From Juglans regia (lineage: Eukaryota; Streptophyta; Magnoliopsida; Fagales; Juglandaceae): 64,000 bases of DNA. The stretch's first letter is position 1, and each line of letters opens with the position of its first letter. A model generated the notes under the pieces. The model ran no database searches, was not told where the DNA came from, and saw nothing but the letters and a program-made list of their open reading frames with translations. The stretch covers positions 2,651,875 through 2,715,874 of the forward strand of contig NC_049909.1 in NCBI RefSeq assembly GCF_001411555.2, given 5' to 3'. Both the position numbers and the translations under genes were made by a program. Positions 22,852-35,759 of the stretch are shown here, piece by piece.

Positions 22852-23520
22852 CCATCTCGGTCTCAACCTATTCTTATCCACTTAATATTGTAATTAAATA
22901 GTTTACAATTGGTTTTAGTAGCTGGGCAGCCACATGTGGTTGAAGTACATGTGGCTGGGCAGCAACTATTGCCTATGCTATTTTGTGGCTTTTTGTTATT
23001 TTGGGTTGTTGGATTGTACAGATATTGGCCTTTGTTCTGTTGGAGTGTTGTTTTGGGCAGCAACTATTGCCACATGTAGGGCTGTTATTTTGTTATATGC
23101 TTGTGATCATGTGATTTTCTCATAATGTATTTTGTTATATTTTGAGATTATTATATTATAGATATGAGATTTTTATGGATTGTATATATGAGATTGTTAT
23201 TTACATATGAGATAATATGCACAAATATGTACATCTTAGATTATTATATTATAGATTGTTGGATTGTGAAAATGAAAATGAATATGATTGTTGGAGGTTA
23301 TTAAAGATTATGAGAATAAAATGAAAAAGTAATTAAAAAATAAAAATTAATTAAAGAAATATAAATAATAAAAAATAATAATAATTTTTTTTATTATAGT
23401 GAATGTGATGGCTAATCCAATGTAGATTTTAAATAGTAAGTGATTAGCTAAAAATTAAAAAAGTTACATATTCTTCAAATTTTGAAGATTAGAATGACCA
23501 ATCCAATGCCAATGCTCTTA
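22852..23520. mobile_element. Probable right end of the Harbinger-type remnant
   Basis: The stretch is AT-rich with a short repeat ('gggcagcaactattgcc' at about 22956 and 23053). It ends in 'ccaatccaatgccaatgctc' followed by TTA, a terminal sequence common in Harbinger-type elements. A matching left end was not found, so the element may be truncated. Confidence 0.45.
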
Positions 23521-23874
23521 GGACATAGAGATAGAAAATATACCACAATTCGAAAGGATGTTGTGCGATGGTTTACAGTATGGCACACAATTTTATAGTG
23601 GTCTGTTTGGCTACTTGAGGGTGGTTCTCACACAAGACATGGTGATTTACGATGGAGTATGGCTGAACTGTGGTGGCTCAAGGCTTGCAAGGCTTTCACT
23701 CGGTTACTTCATGGTATTGAGTTTTTAGCCGCAACAGTTGGACCTCGCGATTGGGGAGAAAAAAATGTGATGCTCTGTTTTTGGTTGTTGTTGGGCTTAT
23801 CATGAGAAGGAGCTAGGAGCCGGTGTCTTGGCCTAGGAGGAGGCTCACAATGGTGGTAGTCTTCAATGATGGTT

Positions 23875-24190
23875 TGTTACGGACTGAGATGGGAGCTGAA
23901 ATGGATGGGAATGGAAGATGAATGAGAAGCTGATGTGTGGAGATATGAAAGGGGGAAGATGGCAGTTTAGTTAGTTATGGATTTAATGATACGTTGTCTT
24001 TTCCACTAATTAGAGTGTTGTCGTTTTGTGTCATTTTGTACATAAGTCAGAGATAATAACTGGAACGGTGCCGTTTGAACAGGAAATAAATACAAAATTG
24101 TAATTAGGAAGTGACGTTGTTTTTGGTGTGATGTGTTGAATTGTTGTAATTGTATACAGAACGTTATCCTTTTAATACATATTAATAAAC
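23875..24190 (+). repeat. 5' LTR (3'-truncated) of the chromovirus
   Basis: It aligns along its length with 28252-28560, sharing 'gagatgggagct', 'cagtttagttagtt', 'ggaacggtgccgtttga/gaaatggtgccgtttga' and 'gtgttgaattgttgtaattg'. The terminal portion seen in the 3' LTR is missing. Confidence 0.88.
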
Positions 24191-27100
24191 ATGGATGAGG
24201 AAGCTTTGATATGTTTCCAGGAGGCAAGTGAAGTTGGAGTTTTTCATTCTTGGGAAGAGTTTACTCAAGCTGTGCAAGTCAGATTTGGGTTATCGACATA
24301 TAATGATCCAATGGAAGCTCTTACAAGACTTAAGTAGGTTAGTTCTGTAAATGCTTATAAGGTTGACTTTGAACTACTGTATAATTGAATTAATGGCATT
24401 TCTGAGAAAAACAAGCTGAGTTGTTTATTGATTGGCTTAAGAGATAAAGTGAGATTACCAGTGAGGTTTTTGAATCCCAATTCCTTAAATGATGCTTTTG
24501 GATTATCCAAAATTTAAGACTGATATATTTAGAGTACAAGAAGGTCATGGAGAAATAATTCTATATTCTCATTAGCATAATTCTGAGTGGGAAATGTCTA
24601 AAAGTGTACATGCTGGATCGATTTTGGGTACATGTAAAACTTAGCATACTACAAAGTTACCTTGTCAAAAGGTATCTAAGGCCCAAATGCAAGAAAGAAG
24701 GAAGAAATGGCTATGTTCAGACACAAGAATGCTGCTGGGGGAGTGCAGAATAGACCAACTGAAGATGGAAGAGTGAACGTTCTGGAGCCTAAGTGGCATC
24801 ATGGTCATAGAGGTGTGAAACCAAAAATGTATTTGTTGGAGGGCATGGATGTTTTTGGAAATTGTAGTGGTGAGTCTAGAATAGACCAGGAACCATTGAT
24901 TGAGAATGTACATGATGAAGTTGAGGAATGTAGGAACATTGCCTCAATTTCCCTGCAGGCCATTGTTGGGACTCCAAACCCAAAGACAATGAGGGTAGTG
25001 GGTCAAATTAATAAGAAGAAAGTTGGTATTTTGATCAACACTGACAATACTCATAATTTTGTGGATACTTCAATGGTAGCTAGATGTAATTTGCCTATGA
25101 AGATGGACCACCCTATTCAAGTGAGGGTTGCCAATGGTGAAGTGTTGAGCAGTAAGGGCAAGTCTACATCAGTAGGAGTACATATGCAGGGTTGTGATGA
25201 AGTGTGAAGTGTTGGTTTTTTCACACTGACTTTGGGGAGTTGTGATGCAATGCTTGGGTTACAATCGCTTTTGTCATTAGGGCCTGTACTTTGGAACTTT
25301 GTGGATTTAAAAATGGACTTTTCTTATAGTGGAATGACTGTTTGTCTCAAGGGCCTTAAATCTCCTACCACTAACTTGATTGATGATAAAGAGATCTCTA
25401 GTATTTCTAAAGTGGGGTATAAAGGGTTGTGGTTGTAGCTATTGTCTACTAAAAACAGATAATCTGAGCCTAATACTTGTGTTGAAGTTTCCAAGTTATT
25501 ACAAAAGTACAGTAAGGTTTTTGATGAAACTTGTGACTTACCTCCCCAAAGGTCTCAAGATCATCAAATACTTCTAAAGAATGAGTCCCTACTAGTCAAT
25601 GTAAGGCCATATCGATATCATTATTATTAAAAAATAGAAATTGAGAAGATTGTTAGTGAATTACTGAAATCAGGTGTGATTAGATCAAGTTAGTCCCCAT
25701 TTTCTTCTCATGTTTTGTTAGTAAGGAAGTCAAATGGGTCATGGAGGATCTGTATTGATTATAGAGTGTTGAATGAGGCTACCATTAAAGACAAGTACCC
25801 CATACTTGTAGTGGATGAGATGAGTTGCTATATGAGTTATTTGGCTGCACTATTTTCTCCAAGTTGAATTTGAGATCAAGTTATCATCAAAGCCGCATGA
25901 GATCTGATAACATTCATAAAACAACCTTTAGAACACATGAGGGACATTATGGGTTCCTTGTCATGCCATTTAAACTCACTAATGTTCCATCAATATTTCA
26001 AGCCCTCATGAATGATGTGTTCAAGCTATTTTTGAGACAATTTTTAATAGTGTTTTTTGATGATATCCTTGCTTATAGCAAGGACCTGTAACCTCATTTA
26101 TTACATCTAGCCACTGTCTTGGAAATAGTGGAGAATAATCATTTGTTTGCAAAGAAAACAAAGTGTCATTTTGTATGTGCTGAGACCGAGTACTCAGGAC
26201 ACTTAATTTCTAAGGATGGTGTGAGAGTTGATCCAAAGAAATTGGATTCTTTGGTAAGCTGGCCAGTTCCTAAAAATGTTAACTCTTCAAGAGGCTTTTT
26301 TAGGACTGCCGAGCTATTATATGAAGTTTATTAGAGGTTATGGTCAGATAGCTTCTCCTTTGACAACTTTATTAAGAAATGATGCATTTTAGTGGTCTTC
26401 AGCAGCAGCAGTAGATTCCTTTGCCAGATTTATCCAATGTTGTCTTTGCCAGACTTTACAAAGAAATTTGTTATAGAATGTGATGCTTGTGGGGTTGGAG
26501 TGGGAAATGTCTTGATGCGGAATCATAAACCATTGGCCTTTCTCAATGAAGCTCTTAAGGTTAAGAACATGTTGCTCTCCATATAAAAATAAATTATTAG
26601 CCTTGGTTATAGCTGTTAAGAAGTGGAGACATTACCTACTTGGGAGTGCATTTGTCATTAGAAGAAACAATTGAAATATCTGTTGGAGTAGAAAATTGGC
26701 ACAACAGCTCAACAGAAGTGGATCTCGAAGCTGTTGGGTTATGAATTTTCTATTCAATACAAAAAAGGAGCTGAGAACAAAGTGGCAGGTGCTCTATCAC
26801 GGAGGAACATTATAGATGATTCTATGTTGCTTACTGTTATATCATTTCCTACTCCAACCTAGTTGGAAGAGTTGAAGAAGGCTTATCTTGAAGATCAGAC
26901 GGCACAACAACAATTTAGATTGTTGCAAAATGGCTCACCCTCTACTTCTTCCTTTACCCTTAAACATGATCTTTTATTTAAGAAGGGGAGAATCTATATT
27001 CCGGACCACCCTGAATTAAAAGTGAAGATTTTGCATTTTATCCATGCTAATCCATCTGCAGGCCCATAAATCCTTTCATTGTGCTAGAAGTGACTTTTAC

Positions 27101-28200
27101 TGGCCAGGGTTGAAAAGTGAAGTAAAAATGTATATTTAGAGAATGTGAGGTCTATCAAAGGAATAAAGTGGAGAAAGTAAATCTTGCTGGCTTAATACAA
27201 CCCTTACCTGTGTCTCAAATTTTTTGGATAGATTTTTCTATAGATTTTGTAGAAGGATTATTTGTTTCAAAAGGCTATTTTGTTATCATGGTGGCTGTTG
27301 ATAGATTGTCTAAATACTATCACTTTATGGCATTAAAGAATCCCTTTACAGCTGCAAAGGTGGCCTATTTATTTTTTGATAATGTGTTCAAGTTGCATGG
27401 CATGCCCGAGAACATAGTTTCTCATTGGGGTTCTTCCTTTACAATTCATTTTGGAAAGAGCTATTCAAGTTATAAGGGGTAAATCTTTCTTACTCTTCTG
27501 CTTATCACCCCCAAAGTGATAGGCAGATTATCATCAAATCTATAAGCCAAGGCTATGGTTCGAATGATTGACATTGGCTGAGTGGTGGTGTAATACCACT
27601 TTTCACACTTCTACCAAGTTAACACCCTATGAGGCAGTGTATGGCAGACCCCCTACAAGGTTACATAATTATATACCATGTCTGACATCTAACCAGGTAG
27701 TGGAAGAATTATTGAAGACCAGAGATCTGATTTTAACCACCTTAAAATAGAACCTATTAGCAGCTCAGGAGAGAATGAAGTTTCAATATGATAAGAAGAG
27801 GATTGAGAGGGAATTTTCAGTTGGAGATTATCTCAGGCTTTAGCCTTATAGACAACATTCATTGGTTGCTAGGCGTAATTTCAAGCTTTCTCCAAGGTTC
27901 TTTGGACTATTTCAGATCACACATAGGATTGGTCAGGTTGTTTATAAACTTGATCTTCCTCAACATGCTTCATTTCATCCTGTATTTCATGTTTCTTGCT
28001 TAAAAAAGAAAGTGGGGCAGCATGTTTCACCTCTTTCCACACTACCACTAGTTGATCTGCAAGGTGAGCTGACACTAGAGTTTGAATGTATTTTACAGCA
28101 TAGAAGCAAGAAGGTTCACAATAGAGCTCTTTTGAAAATTTTAGTGCAGTGGAAGGGAGCTAGAGTTGATGATGCCACTTGGAAATCCTATTGACAGATT
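24191..28200 (+). pseudogene. Chromovirus gag-pol remnant
   Basis: Gag fragments lie at 24191-24700. The protease region at 24950-25200 has INTDNTHNFVDTS where the family has a D-S/T-G site, so the catalytic triad is altered. RT covers about 25620-26100, with [12 protein letters not shown] and the catalytic [11 protein letters not shown]. RNase H covers 26440-26830 (FVIECDACGVGVG). Integrase covers about 26990-27750 (IDFSIDFVEGL, then WCNTTFHTSTKLTPYEAVYG). The C-terminus at 27980-28200 has a chromodomain-like stretch (VQWKGARVDDATWKSY), which in this group is linked to targeting of heterochromatin. Many stops and frameshifts break the polyprotein. Confidence 0.88.
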
Positions 28201-28251
28201 CGCAATAAATTTCCTCACCTTGTGGGTAAGGTGATTTGAAAGGGAGGGGAA

Positions 28252-28682
28252 TGTTACGGGTTGAGATGGGAGCTGGAGTGGATGTGAATGGCAAATGAGT
28301 GGGAAGTTGATGTGTGAAGGAATGAATTGGGGAAGATGATAGTTTAGTTAGTTGGGGATTTAATGACACGTTGTCATTTTCATTAAATGGAGTGTTGTCA
28401 TTTTGTATGTAAGTTAGAGGTAATAGGTGAAATGGTGCCGTTTGACAAGAAATAAATATAGAATTGTAGTTAGGAAGTGATGTCATTTTTGGTGTGATGC
28501 GTTGAATTGTTGTAATTGTATAAAGAACGTTGTCATTTAAATACATATAAATACACCACGAGCTGAGAAGGAGGCCAACTTTGGAATTCATACAACTCTT
28601 TTCCCTCTCTTCTCTCTCTAGTTCTTGCTCTTCTTGGATGGTGACTACCTTGAAACAGTCATTAGTAGAAGGGTCCATCACA
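28252..28682 (+). repeat. 3' LTR of the chromovirus
   Basis: It begins TGTTACGGG after the purine tract 'gaaagggaggggaa' and ends CATCACA. At 431 bp it is the complete LTR copy. Confidence 0.88.
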
Positions 28683-28775
28683 TGGCTTCAAGTTGCAGAA
28701 AGAGGGGCTTTGACTTAGGGCATTTCCATGGTGGCTCACGGTTGAGCAAGGGCTATGAGGGGGAGGGGAGAAAAT

Positions 28776-28819
<44 letters not shown>

Positions 28820-29484
28820 CTAGTGAGAGACCAAGGTAAAGAAAACTAGGGAAGACGAGGCATACCTACTCGGTCTCGTGATTGGTCAGCAACGATGGAG
28901 AGAAGAAAATCTCACCGTGATGGAACTTGGGTGATACCCGGCGTAATGAGTGACAAGGGGCTAGCGTGGTTGTGGAACACAGTGGCAGATCTGGACACGA
29001 GAGGGAGTGTGTGTGCATGGGAGGCATGGGTCTTGACTTCTCTTGCACACAAGGTGACATGTGGTGCCCTTCCATTGGTCACTTCACACTTGGAAATCAA
29101 AAATATTATTATTGCACCATAACTTTTTAAAAATTCTAACTAATTCTAAGCACCTAAAAAAAATCCAAGTAGTCTCGAGTTCACTTTAAGGATCACAATT
29201 TGACTTCACTCTTGAAATGAAATTTCAATTAATAAAATCCATAATATGCATGTCTTTTAATAATCCAAAACTTATTAGGAATTTCCCCAATATTAACCTA
29301 TTAACACCATCCAAAATTGTCCGCTAAACCTTAATGGGCTAAAAATGAAATTTTGGGCCTAACTAAATTTCCAAGCCATCCTCGATAAATATTTATTCAT
29401 GGGCTCACCCAATATTGCTCATTAAACCTAATTTAGGTCAAATTAAATTATCTACATTTCATCTCTAATATTTTTGAGTTGGAG
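28683..29484. other. Continuation of LTR-like copy A; no gene
   Basis: This contains a GA microsatellite at 28787-28816 and AT-rich sequence with blocks shared with 32870-33162. Short open frames on both strands lack recognisable domains. Confidence 0.45.
28787..28816. repeat. GA dinucleotide microsatellite
   Basis: About fifteen uninterrupted GA units follow a short GT run. Confidence 0.9.
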
Positions 29485-31992
29485 TGTTACACCCAACCTT
29501 CGCTTGGGATTTAACGGAGACTGAAGCGTAAGGACATGTAACGCAAGATTACATATCTCGTTCATGCTAGATAGTATGCAATGCACCTAGTATGTTTCTA
29601 ACAGTATGCAATAATCATATCGGAGAATTTGTTCAATTATAAATTGTACCATAGAAACTAATCCTGAAATATTTTTCATAACATTAATATATATAGTGGT
29701 TCAATATCCATCAAAAGCATAACCTTAAACCAAAAGAAACATTGTATTGGAATAAAAACTTCTTAGTTACAAATGTCTATACAATTTCCTAACTACAGAT
29801 TATGACGCTCACGGAGCTCAACCATCAATAGCAAAATGACATAAAACAAATCGGAGGATGGTCTCCAATAACTCCTCTAGGGCCAATCCCTTGCTAATCA
29901 ATCTTGTTGAGGCTTGATCGTTCATCTTCATGATGACCTAACATAACTTCTACCATTCCGGATGGGAATGGTAGTTGAGACTACTACGATGATATTTTTA
30001 CAAACCTTAGTAAGCTATACTACTAACATACCAACAGTTTACAAAACATGCACAACAATAAGCATGGCGTGAATGCATGAGTGACATGCTTCATCATCGA
30101 AGCTTCATACTTTCATGACATGCTTGCATTCAAAAAATATTTTCATCATCAAAACCTCATACTTTCATGACATGCTTGCTTTCAAAAAATATATTTGTTC
30201 ACTCTTATTCTTATTCTTACAAAGGGTGGATGCCTCATGATTCCCCTTAAATTGTCCTCTGCCAGTTATCGCACCACATCATATGCCTTTTGACCAGCTA
30301 TGAATACGTCATACATAGAATGAATACTCAGGCAGATCGTAATGCCTTCACCATAAGTACCCTTTCGCTTTTGGCATATCTAGTCATCTTCACCAAAAAC
30401 TCTAACTGATTTGGTAGATTGTAACACCTTCATCATAAGCATCTTGTTTCGCACCCACTAGCCGTAGGTGTTACGATTTTGCTCCGAAAATGTTTTGGTT
30501 CCGTTCGAAATCTGTTGACTATTTTTCATCAACTCAGGAGATTCTATAAAATTTTTACACACTTCAGAGTGGACATGGGAGTTCCACTAGGATAATCTTC
30601 CATCCTAGCATTAGGTGCATGACAAAAATAATTTACATGGTTGATTTATGTTTCATGACAAATATTCATGTTTCATGATATATGGCAATATAATATGACG
30701 AACGTTTTAGATATTAATGAAAACTCGAAATAATAACCTTGATTCACTAACATGACATTTATCATTAAACATACTGACATAAACCAGGAGTAAGTTATAA
30801 ACTTAAAGACTGCTCTTAGCATAGAAAATTTTCCTCGGCTGTAATAAATGCACACTAAGGTTAGGGACCATTCAATACACCAAAAAAAATCATAAAAAAT
30901 TTCCAAACTTCCAAAAATAAAAATTTGCAAAAGCCCCTTCAATTTTCCCAAAAATTGCAATTTGACCCCTAAACTTTCCATAATTTCATTTCAGCCACAA
31001 ACTGTCAAAAGTCAAAACTCCATAAACCTCACATATTTTCTATTCTAAATCCATTTCTAACTTACAAATGTTGTTTTCATATATCCTACCCAAAAACTTA
31101 TGGCAACACTAAAACCCTAGATGTACACATCTTGCTATCTGAAAATTAATCCTAAACCTAACCTTGCAACCATTTAACCAATTTAACCAATTTATCCTTT
31201 GATCATTTTCTAAAATAGAGTTCAATAGCCTATTCATTCACTTGTTTCAAGTAAAAGAAGATCAAATTTGCAAAAAAAATTGATAACCTACACAACCATG
31301 GAGATCCAACATCAAACAGTGACCTCACTTGGTGATTCTTGTTCTTATTGGTAGTCAATGCTGAAATCATGAAAGTTACTAAAGTTTTAACCTTGACATG
31401 ATCAAAATCACTTCTTGAAGATTCCTACTTCCAATCAACTTTGGTAAACCTAAACATGTTTGGAAAGAAAACCGTATACACAATTAAGGACAAACTGAAT
31501 ATATGCTTGGATACTCTTGATCATGTAACATGCTTATGCCTTAATTCCAAAGATTTTCTTTCTAAATCGAACCTATGAAGACATTTATAAGCTTAATCTA
31601 AACCCCTAAACATTATATCATTCATAGAAATCTAACCCTTACGAAGATTAACTCAAAATCAACCATGCTCAACATTAAAAATCATGCTAACCAAGTAGTA
31701 TACGGTATACCACATTTTCAAGTTCAAACAAAAATAGAAATCACTCTTCAAGTCATAAAACTATAACATTTTACAAAACTTAAACTCAACTACTCATCAC
31801 TTAACAAAAAGCATGCTAACCAAGACATTAACTCCGCACTAACTTCACAATTCGACCTTTTAATCCCAGAGATTGCTAATTATAACTTACTAACATATTT
31901 ATCTTTCTAACACCGAAAATAGAAGTAGGAAAATTAACTTACCAGAGTGTTAGCCTTGAGGCTAAAGGCTGGTTTTTCACTCTTCACCGAAC

Positions 31993-32186
31993 CACTCTCA
32001 CTTTCTTGCTAGTCTTCGTTTAGATAATGAGGTGATATAGATATTATGTGAATAATAGTAAAAAAATAATGATAAAATATTGAATATTAATTAATAGTAA
32101 TAAAAAGTAGTAAAAAATAAATAAAAAATAATAATAAAATAATGAATAATAGTGGAGTGTTCTCACTACCCAAACGAAATCGTAGA
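31993..32186. mobile_element. Small MITE-like element
   Basis: The ends 'tcttcgtttagataatgagg' and 'cactacccaaacgaaatcg' are imperfect inverted repeats. The interior is mostly A/T with repeated 'aataatagta' motifs. It resembles the Tourist-like group of this window. Confidence 0.5.
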
Positions 32187-32644
32187 ATTGTTTTGAGTAA
32201 CTAAGCAACTGAAAATGGAAAGTGTGAGGATAGAAAAAACAGAGGAGCATCGGTTTTGAGTAGAAAATATGAGGGTTTGAAGCAGGAAATCCCGGCAATA
32301 CACTACGTCCCTCTCGGCTCACAAGCACTAGGTGTTAAAGAGCTTGATTTTTGGTCGTGTGGCTGAGTGTGTGCGACGTGAGGGGACTACTAAGAGGGGA
32401 GAGGAGTCATTTGGTACAGGCTGGACGTGCAGGGTATGGGTTGTGCAGCAGGGGTGTGTCTTGGCATGGAGCATCCTTTTCTTGCACACTAATTCCCTTA
32501 CAACTCGTTCTTTGTTGACATGTGTGATTTGAAGATGAAATGAAAGGTGAGGATTTAATCACTTGAGATTTGCTGCTGTCCAAAAGATTTCCGGCCATCT
32601 TTGGGTCGTACTACATAGCTGAGTCTGTTGGTGATGTGTTACAA

Positions 32645-32865
32645 TAAGGTTTCCTTCACTTTTCTAAAAATTTTTATATTTCTTCGTTTAATTATTATAA
32701 TATTTTAAAATTTTTATATAAAATAAAATAAATAATTCAATTTTTTCAGATTCTAAAATAAAAATAATATTAAATAAATATATTCTAATAATATTTTATT
32801 CGACCTTCAATTTTTATTTCAACTCATCTCAACTCATCTATAAAAACAAATGAGACCTAAGTGAT
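32645..32865. mobile_element. Decayed MITE-like element
   Basis: The right end 'ctcatctataaaaacaaatg' + 'agacct' and preceding 'tcaactcatctcaactcatc' match the internal and terminal motifs of the Tourist-like MITEs here. The left end is degraded. Confidence 0.45.
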
Positions 32866-33646
32866 ATGTGACGTTCTTCCATAGACTTATTTGACATCTA
32901 AAAATTATAAAATTTTTTATTACATCATAAAATTCTAACGAATTCAACGTGCAATTCTTTTGGTCTAAACATGATATTAAGTGCCTAAAAAATCCAAATA
33001 GAAATACATTATCTTTGGACATCATAATTTGACTATGCTTTCGAACTGAAATCTTAACTAGTTTTAATCCATGGATTTTTTTTTTTCTTTTAAGTTTTCA
33101 TGACATAACCAAAGTTCAAATTAAAAAAATTATTTTAGTCGAATTTTTTTCAGGACGTTACACCTTGGCTCCTCAACGTTCTTCTTGTCTCATAATGGCT
33201 TTGGGTAGGGATGTAATCGATTTGGTTTAGTTTGGTTTTTATTCATTTTTTCTTTTCTTTTATTAATTTTTTTCCAATTTCTTTTTTGCATTATATAAAT
33301 TAAGTTCTTTAATATAAATTATTAATGTTAATTTACGTATAATGAAAGTTGAGTTCTACAGATGTAATTTACTAACTTTCATGATTGTATCATCTAATTA
33401 ATAAGTGCTATGTAATATGTACTAATTCCTACATATTAAAATATGCTTGTGCAGCAACTAATTGGTAGGTAGCTTAATAAGATTAATATTTCATGCTATA
33501 ATTATTATCTTTATTGTATGTATAATATATAATATGTAAAAGATATATATTTTTTTTAAATATTGAACATTACAAAAATTGAAAATGGTGACCGAACCAG
33601 TAAAAAGTTGAAAACGACCAAACCTTCAATGGAATTGGACTGAACT

Positions 33647-33960
33647 CTTAACAAAGAAGGAATCAGGCCTCAACCAATGAAAAACTGCTCTGCACAGTCT
33701 GAGAAAATAGAAGAATATCCCTCCAACTCAGCATAGTTTGTTAGGATCATTTCTTTTTGTATTTTTGTACAGATAGCTTTTATTCTAGAACAATGTAGAA
33801 TAGGTGTAGGTTGGTTATTCTTTCTATTTTTTGATTGGCTGAAATGGTATTACTCGAAGGATATATGTACTGAGGCTATGTACAGATTCAACTACGGAAT
33901 GAGAATCATAATCTTTCTCTTCAATCCTTCTTCATTTCCTTGCATTATTTACCTTTAACA
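33647..33960 (+). repeat. 5' LTR of the copia element
   Basis: It shares 'gcttttattctagaacaatg', 'gaataggtgtaggttggtta' and 'caactacggaatgagaatca' with the 3' LTR. It ends TTTAACA just before the primer-binding site. Confidence 0.9.
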
Positions 33961-33978
33961 TGGTATTAGAGACCACAG
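33961..33978 (+). other. Primer-binding site (initiator-tRNA-Met type)
   Basis: TGGTATTAGAGACC sits directly after the 5' LTR. It differs slightly from the usual TGGTATCAGAGCC complement of initiator methionine tRNA. Confidence 0.75.
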
Positions 33979-34070
33979 GTTCCGAAACTTGAGGTCCTTC
34001 ACCTCCTTTCTTTTCAGTCATTTCTTCATACAGCTTCGCTGCATTATAACTCTCATTTCATTTCTTCACA

Positions 34071-35759
34071 ATGACGAAATCTACTACCGTCTCACCTTCT
34101 GAAGATCCAAAGAGTCATTTGTATTTACATTACAGTGACAATGCCAACAATGTGGTGATTGTTCCACCTCTTTCTAGCCAAAATTATCTCTCATGGAATC
34201 GATCATTTACCTTGGTCATCTCTATCAAAAACAAGCTGGGTTTTCTTGATGGAAGTGTACCTACACCAAATCTGACTGACCCTTTGTATATCCCCTAGTT
34301 GCGTTGCAACAACCTTATTTTGTCTTGGCTACTCAACTTGATTTCGAAGGAGATAGCATCAAACGTGCTCTACATCAACTCAGTAACGGAGGTGTGGAAA
34401 AAGCTGAAAACCCATTTCGCTCAGCTTGATAATGTGTGCATCTATCAACTCCAACAATAACTCAGCTCTACTTTGCAAGGGAACCAAACTGTAAGTAAGT
34501 ATTTCACTCAACTTAATGGGATTTGGGAAGAAATGCATAACAATAGACCTGTCCCGTGTTGCTCATGTGGATTATGTACTTGCCAAGCCCTTAAATCAGT
34601 TGGTGATGTTCAAAAGACAGATTGTGTGTTTAAGTTTTTTATGGGATTAAATGATTCATATGAGCACATTAGAGGACAGATCATCTTGATGAATCCTATG
34701 CCTTCTCTAGACAAAACCTTTTCCCCAGTTTTACTGGAGGAAAGACAAAGACAGACCAGAAATTTGACAGTACCTTCCCTTGAGGCTTCGGCACTATCAG
34801 TCTGTAGTAATCAAACAAAAAGAAAGGAGAAATCTGATCTTAGCTGTTTTCATTGTGGGAAGCCTGGACATACTAAGGAAAAATGCTATAGGCTTATAGG
34901 ATTCCTACCCAACTTTAAGTTCACTAAAGCTAAGCCAAACCATGGTAGTGGGAATTTTTCTTCTCCACATTCAGCAAACCAGGTTTCCTCTCAAAATCAG
35001 GAAAGGGGACTATAGGAGAATCCTCAGTTGAACTTATCCCAGAATCAGACTCAGAAACTCATGGCTCTAATCAATGGACAGATGTCTCAGTTCACTTCCA
35101 ATGACTCAGATTCTGTTCAAACCACTACTCAGCCTAAAAAATTGTCCACTGAAAATAATCCTTCCCCTGTTGCATACTCCAACTTGGCTGGTATAATTTC
35201 CTTTCCCACTCACATTTCTATTGATCATAATGCATCTGTTTTTTATACTCATCAACACAATTGCTTGTCTGTTATGCATAAATCTTTTCCCAGTATTGCC
35301 AATGTACCTTGGATTATCGATACTGGTGCTACAGACCATATGGTCTGTTCCACCTCCTTCTTTAGCTCTATCACTTGCTCCACCAAGGCATTTGTCAAAT
35401 TACCAAATGGATCTCATGTTGAAGCAACTCACATTGGCATTGTGCACCTCTCAAACAACACTGGTGTCCTTTGCGTACCTTCTTTTTCCTTTAACCTCCT
35501 TTCAGCTAGCAAGCTCACTCATGAATCCTCTCTATGTCTTGTTTTCTTGGGTCAATTTTGTTTCATACAGGTCCTATCTTCATGGATGACGATTGAGCTT
35601 GCTAAGATCCAGCGTGGTCTTTATTTCCTTCTTCCTAGCACCCTCCAAAACAAAGCTGTCAATCAAGCAACTTCTAGCAACTTGAAAGTTTTTCCTCTTT
35701 CCTCCAATCCTTGCTTCTGCAGTGCTGTGACACAAAGATTTCAACCTTTGGCATCTTAG
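34071..35759 (+). pseudogene. Copia gag and protease region
   Basis: One frame, broken by a few stops, starts MTKSTTVSPSEDPKSH. It contains a gag core (SWNRSFTLVISIKNKLGFLDG) and a CCHC zinc knuckle (CFHCGKPGHTKEKC) at about 34849-34890. The protease begins at about 35308 with WIIDTGATDHMV, retaining the catalytic D-T-G. Premature stops near 34299, 34457 and 35013 would prevent a full product. Confidence 0.9.

Larger units (their letters stand above)
23875..28682 (+). mobile_element. Ty3-gypsy chromovirus, decayed
   Basis: The LTR ends are TGTTACGG.. and ..CATCACA. Flanks TGGTT (23870-23874) and TGGCT (28683-28687) form a 4/5 target duplication. The 5' LTR is cut short at about 24190 and joined directly to gag coding sequence (DEEALICFQEASEVGVFHSW), so the LTR tail, primer site and gag start have been lost. 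The pol order is protease, RT, RNase H, integrase and C-terminal chromodomain. A purine tract precedes the 3' LTR. Confidence 0.88.
17869..29484. mobile_element. Long LTR-like unit, copy A, inflated by later insertions
   Basis: It starts TGTTACACCCCAACTCC and shares an ordered set of segments with copy B (29485-33162). These include 'aacacaagattacatat', the 'gaatggtagtt..gactactacgatgaga' block at about 18378-18415 (compare 29965-29995), and a downstream block with 'cacctaaaaaaaatccaag' (about 29150). A MITE, a Harbinger remnant and a chromovirus occupy most of the interval. Limits and relationship are inferred. It could be one LTR or a non-autonomous element. Confidence 0.45.
29485..33162. 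mobile_element. Long LTR-like unit, copy B
   Basis: It begins TGTTACACCCAACC and ends GGACGTTACA, the TG..CA border type seen repeatedly in this window. It shares ordered blocks with copy A, listed there. No polyprotein segments are present; two MITE-like insertions lie at about 31993-32186 and 32645-32865. A matching target duplication was not found, so a solo LTR is only one possibility. Confidence 0.45.
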
